Below are positions 20,678-23,419 of a DNA stretch of 23,419 nucleotides, piece by piece. The notes beneath the pieces are model-generated. The model saw only the letters and a program-made list of their open reading frames with translations. It ran no database searches and was not told where the DNA came from. Position numbers and translations under genes: made by a program. Position 1 is the first letter of the stretch, and each line of letters starts with the position of its first letter. The DNA comes from CAJXVY01 sp031580995. Its GTDB lineage: Bacteria; Actinomycetota; Actinomycetes; Actinomycetales; Microbacteriaceae. The stretch is taken from assembly GCA_031580995.1 (NCBI GenBank), contig JAVLCC010000015.1, positions 1 to 23,419 of the forward strand, written 5' to 3'.

Positions 20678-22390
20678 ATGACTGAACGCCCCTGGGTTAA
20701 GCACTATCCCGAAGATGTCTCCGATGAGATAACTGATTTCGATTTCAAAAATCTGCCCGATCTTTTAAAAGCTGCTTCCACGGATTATGCAAAGCAAAAA
20801 GCTTTCACCCAAGTTATGCCAAATGGCATGAATGGCTCATTGACCTATAGGCAGATTGATACCCACTCGGATTCATTTGCAAGGTATTTGCGTGAAGAAC
20901 TGAACCTAAACCCGGGAGACCGGGTTGCGGTGCAGATGCCTAACTCGCTGTCCTACCCAATTGTTGCCTTTGGTGTTTTCAAAGCAGGTTTGGTTTTAGT
21001 GAACACCAACCCGCTTTACACCCCATCAGAGATGATTCATCAGTTCAGGGACTCAGGTGCCAGAGCACTGGTGGTTGTTGACATGTTTGCAGATCGTTTG
21101 CCTGAGGTTTTGGGCAAAACAAACATTGAGACTGTTGTCACCGTGAAGATTTCAGAGTTTTTCCCAACAGTGGTGGCACGTGTTATCCGCTTGGTGCAGA
21201 GATTTTGGAATAGGTCTTTGCCAAAAATCACAGTGAACCACACTCCTTTTTCTGATGCTCTAGCCAGAGGCTCAAAAATCTCTGGAGATGTTTCTGAGTA
21301 TCACAAGGATGTGACTTTGGACACTGTGGCCGCTTTGCAATACACCGGTGGAACAACAGGTGTTTCAAAAGGTGCGATGTTGACTCATGGAAACTTGGTT
21401 TCAAACACCATTCAGATGACCACCATGCTTGGCAACAATATTCGTAAAGGCCAAGAGACGATTTTGACTGCGTTGCCGCTTTATCACATCTTCGCCTTCA
21501 CAGTGAATCTGCTGGCTTTTTATCACTACGGGGCAAGAAATTTGCTCATTCCATCCCCAAGGCCACCATCAAACATGAGGCGTGCCTTTGAAAACTACAA
21601 GGTGACTTGGCTTAGTGGTGTGAACACCCTGTTCAATGCCTTGCTAAACGAGCGCTGGTTCCAAGACTCACCTCCCAAGCACCTGGTGGGTTCAGCTGCG
21701 GGTGGAATGAGTTTGCACGACACTGTTGCCTCTAGGTGGCAAGAGCTCACCGGAACCCCAATTGTTGAGGGTTATGGACTAACGGAGACCTCTCCTGTTT
21801 TGTCATTCAACCCAATGGGTGGGAAGGCAAAGGTTGGTTCAATTGGAATCCCGATGCCATCAACCGATATTCGCTGTGTTGATGAAGATGGCAAAGAGGT
21901 GCCGGTTGGAAGCCCTGGAGAAATAGTTGCCAAGGGCCCACAGATTATGAAGGGTTATTGGGAGAAGGATGACGAAACCGCTAATTCAATCAGGAATGGC
22001 TATTTCCACACAGGCGATATTGCCGAAATGGATGAAGACGGTTATTTCAAAATCGTTGATCGCAAAAAAGACATGATTTTGGTCAGTGGTTTTAATGTTT
22101 ATCCAAACGAAATCGAGGAGCTTATTTCCTCGATGGAGGGAATCTCCGAAGTTGGCGTGATTGGCTACCCGGATGAGAAAAGTGGTGAGAAAGTTCACGC
22201 CTTTGTTGTCTCTTCTGTTCGCCAGCCAAGCAAGGATGAAATCGTCGCCTACTGCCGTGAACACCTGGCGGGTTATAAAGTCCCATCAAAGATCACCATT
22301 GTTGATGAACTGCCAAAGAGTCCTATTGGAAAGATTCTGAGAAGAGAACTAAGAGACGGGGCATTAGCCTCTGAGAGCAAGGGGGCCTAA
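20678..22390 (+). CDS. fadD: Long-chain fatty acid-CoA ligase (AMP-forming)
   Basis: It activates fatty acids to acyl-CoA through an acyl-AMP intermediate, for degradation or lipid synthesis. The 570-residue product has the ATP loop QYTGGTTGVSKGAM (about 221-234), the adenine motif VEGYGLTETSPV, the hinge GYFHTGDIAEMDEDGYFKIV with RKKDMILVSGFNVYP, and the C-terminal catalytic lysine in PKSPIGKILRREL. Long-chain preference is inferred from overall resemblance to FadD; related ligases act on medium-chain or aromatic acids. Two ATGs are adjacent; the second (20678) is six bases from AAAGG and is preferred. The frame is open further back to 20654 without a ribosome-binding site. The next gene follows after two bases. 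Confidence 0.93.
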   Translation: MTERPWVKHYPEDVSDEITDFDFKNLPDLLKAASTDYAKQKAFTQVMPNGMNGSLTYRQIDTHSDSFARYLREELNLNPGDRVAVQMPNSLSYPIVAFGVFKAGLVLVNTNPLYTPSEMIHQFRDSGARALVVVDMFADRLPEVLGKTNIETVVTVKISEFFPTVVARVIRLVQRFWNRSLPKITVNHTPFSDALARGSKISGDVSEYHKDVTLDTVAALQYTGGTTGVSKGAMLTHGNLVSNTIQMTTMLGNNIRKGQETILTALPLYHIFAFTVNLLAFYHYGARNLLIPSPRPPSNMRRAFENYKVTWLSGVNTLFNALLNERWFQDSPPKHLVGSAAGGMSLHDTVASRWQELTGTPIVEGYGLTETSPVLSFNPMGGKAKVGSIGIPMPSTDIRCVDEDGKEVPVGSPGEIVAKGPQIMKGYWEKDDETANSIRNGYFHTGDIAEMDEDGYFKIVDRKKDMILVSGFNVYPNEIEELISSMEGISEVGVIGYPDEKSGEKVHAFVVSSVRQPSKDEIVAYCREHLAGYKVPSKITIVDELPKSPIGKILRRELRDGALASESKGA

Positions 22391-22392
22391 TC

Positions 22393-23355
22393 ATGCACAA
22401 CCTAATGATCTTGGCGGAAGAGACCGCCAATCAGGCCACTGTCGTAAATGAGTTTGAAGAAACCCTTCTTCGAATCCTGGTGGTAATAATCATGTTCGGT
22501 TTGGGTGCAGGCCTTACCCCCAAGGATTTCAGGCTCGCACTGAGGCGTCCATGGGGACTGGTGATTGGTTGGACAACGCAGTTCATCGTCATGCCGCTGG
22601 TCGTTTATTTACTCATCATCTCGGTGTTGTTGCCGTTTTCAACCGCAGAGGGAATCCTCTTTGTTGCCCTGGGTGCATTGATCATGGGAAGTGTTCCAGC
22701 GGGAACCACATCTAATCTGTTTACCTATTTCTCCAAGGGAAACGTGGCTTTGAGTGTGACCATGACTGTGAACTCGACACTGTGGGCATTCATCATGACG
22801 CCAGCTGCACTGTTTATCTATTCAAACCTGCTGGGTCTGGATGAATCGCTTGCCGTTCCCTTTAGTGAATTGGCGATTGTGATTTTAGGTTTAATGGTTC
22901 CAGTTGGCCTTGGAATGGTTTTGAGGAAATACAGCGCCAACGTTGGTGCTGTCATCGAGCTAATTGGATCAGTGGTTGGATTGCTGTTCATACCTTTCTT
23001 GATCATCATTTGGGTTCCAAGAAACTGGCAGTTGCTTCTCACCACTGAATGGCCAACCTACGTTGTCTCAATTGGTATGGGTCTTGCTGGTATCACCGTT
23101 GCTTACCTGCTAACAAGGTTGATTAGGTTGCACCCGATGAATGCAAGAACCATCGCCTTAGAGACCGGAATCAATAATGGTCCGCTGGCAATTGCTGTGG
23201 TGATTGCCGTTTATATCGATAACCCGGGTCTGGATCAGATTTTGTTAGTGCCAGCGCTGTATTCACTGTTCATTGTGATTATTTCAGCGGGTGTGACACT
23301 GGTGTTCAGAAGGGCCAACCTAGCGGCAGAGCAGAAGATACCGAGTTTGCTCTAG
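22393..23355 (+). CDS. Bile acid:sodium symporter-family (BASS) transporter
   Basis: A 320-residue membrane protein with about nine hydrophobic segments and a short N-terminus outside the fold. The sequences GSVPAGTTSNLFTYFSKGNV (99-118, followed by ALSVTMT) and ETGINNGPLAIAV (257-269) correspond to the discontinuous-helix and sodium-site motifs of the BASS family. Bacterial members carry organic anions, such as bile acids, pantoate or keto acids, with sodium; the substrate here cannot be read from the sequence. It starts two bases after the acyl-CoA ligase stop with AAGGGGG as ribosome-binding site, so the two are cotranscribed and perhaps the transporter brings in a carboxylic acid that the ligase activates. 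Confidence 0.88.
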   Translation: MHNLMILAEETANQATVVNEFEETLLRILVVIIMFGLGAGLTPKDFRLALRRPWGLVIGWTTQFIVMPLVVYLLIISVLLPFSTAEGILFVALGALIMGSVPAGTTSNLFTYFSKGNVALSVTMTVNSTLWAFIMTPAALFIYSNLLGLDESLAVPFSELAIVILGLMVPVGLGMVLRKYSANVGAVIELIGSVVGLLFIPFLIIIWVPRNWQLLLTTEWPTYVVSIGMGLAGITVAYLLTRLIRLHPMNARTIALETGINNGPLAIAVVIAVYIDNPGLDQILLVPALYSLFIVIISAGVTLVFRRANLAAEQKIPSLL

Positions 23356-23365
23356 AGATAACTGT

Positions 23366-23419
23366 TTAGTTTCTTGGTCTGAGTTCTGCAACCATAGGGC
23401 AAACAAATGGGTTGACGTT
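23366..23419 (-). CDS. Possible 3' end of a minus-strand gene, partial
   Basis: On the minus strand an open frame enters from the window edge and ends at TAA (23366-23368) after 17 codons; the visible C-terminus is NVNPFVCPMVAELRPRN. It would converge on the BASS transporter with a gap of ten bases, in line with the tight packing elsewhere. The fragment is too short to identify and such a frame could be open by chance. Confidence 0.3.
   Translation of the reverse strand, partial: NVNPFVCPMVAELRPRN

Noticed and set aside
1..23419. Insertion sequences, prophage genes, CRISPR arrays, tRNA or rRNA
   Set aside because: No transposase, integrase, regularly spaced direct repeats, cloverleaf or rRNA-like stretches were seen on reading both strands.

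Overview
The window is a gene-dense stretch of a bacterial chromosome with moderate base composition, very short intergenic gaps, many 1-8 bp gene overlaps and frequent TTG starts. Proteins that place it loosely are a lipoprotein sugar-binding protein with an acidic Ser/Asp/Gly-rich linker, a mannitol PTS operon carrying its own HPr and enzyme I, and GcvT/GcvH/GcvP in one operon. These fit a small-genome actinobacterium, perhaps planktonic and related to Microbacteriaceae. That placement is inference: no rRNA or other phylogenetic marker is present.

Layout. (A) 1-4519, minus strand: a glycine-cleavage operon, read from high to low coordinates as a 37-residue membrane peptide, gcvT, gcvH, gcvP and a partial small membrane protein. 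(B) 4594-5109, plus strand: a zinc-ribbon membrane protein that converges on the PTS operon with overlapping stop codons. (C) 5106-10904, minus: a DeoR-family regulator followed by EIIC, EIIB, EIIA, mtlD, ptsH and ptsI, a self-contained mannitol uptake and phosphorylation unit. (D) 11058-11363, plus: a DUF805-like membrane protein. (E) 11343-19397, minus: two ABC sugar permeases, a solute-binding lipoprotein, a GH51 alpha-L-arabinofuranosidase, galT, galK and galM. (F) 19545-20582, plus: a divergent LacI-family regulator with a LacI-type palindrome in the shared promoter region. (G) 20678-23355, plus: an acyl-CoA ligase and a bile acid:sodium symporter-type transporter, possibly cotranscribed. 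The last ~50 bases may hold the 3' end of a minus-strand gene.

How the genes work together. Block E reads as one pathway. An ABC importer brings in arabinose- and galactose-containing oligosaccharides, a cytoplasmic GH51 enzyme trims L-arabinofuranose, and GalM/GalK/GalT feed galactose into the Leloir route. LacI probably gates it. The transporter ATPase, galE, any beta-galactosidase and the arabinose genes are not in the window. Block C carries mannitol from PEP through EI, HPr, EIIA, EIIB and EIIC to mannitol-1-phosphate and then fructose-6-phosphate. Block A lacks the L-protein (lipoamide dehydrogenase), which must be elsewhere.

No mobile element, CRISPR array, tRNA or rRNA was seen. The most interesting unexplained material lies between or inside genes: strong inverted repeats in front of the mannitol operon, at the galM/DUF805 overlap and between the binding-protein and arabinofuranosidase genes; a near-perfect Shine-Dalgarno sequence with no nearby ordinary start codon; and two tiny membrane-peptide genes attached to the glycine-cleavage operon.
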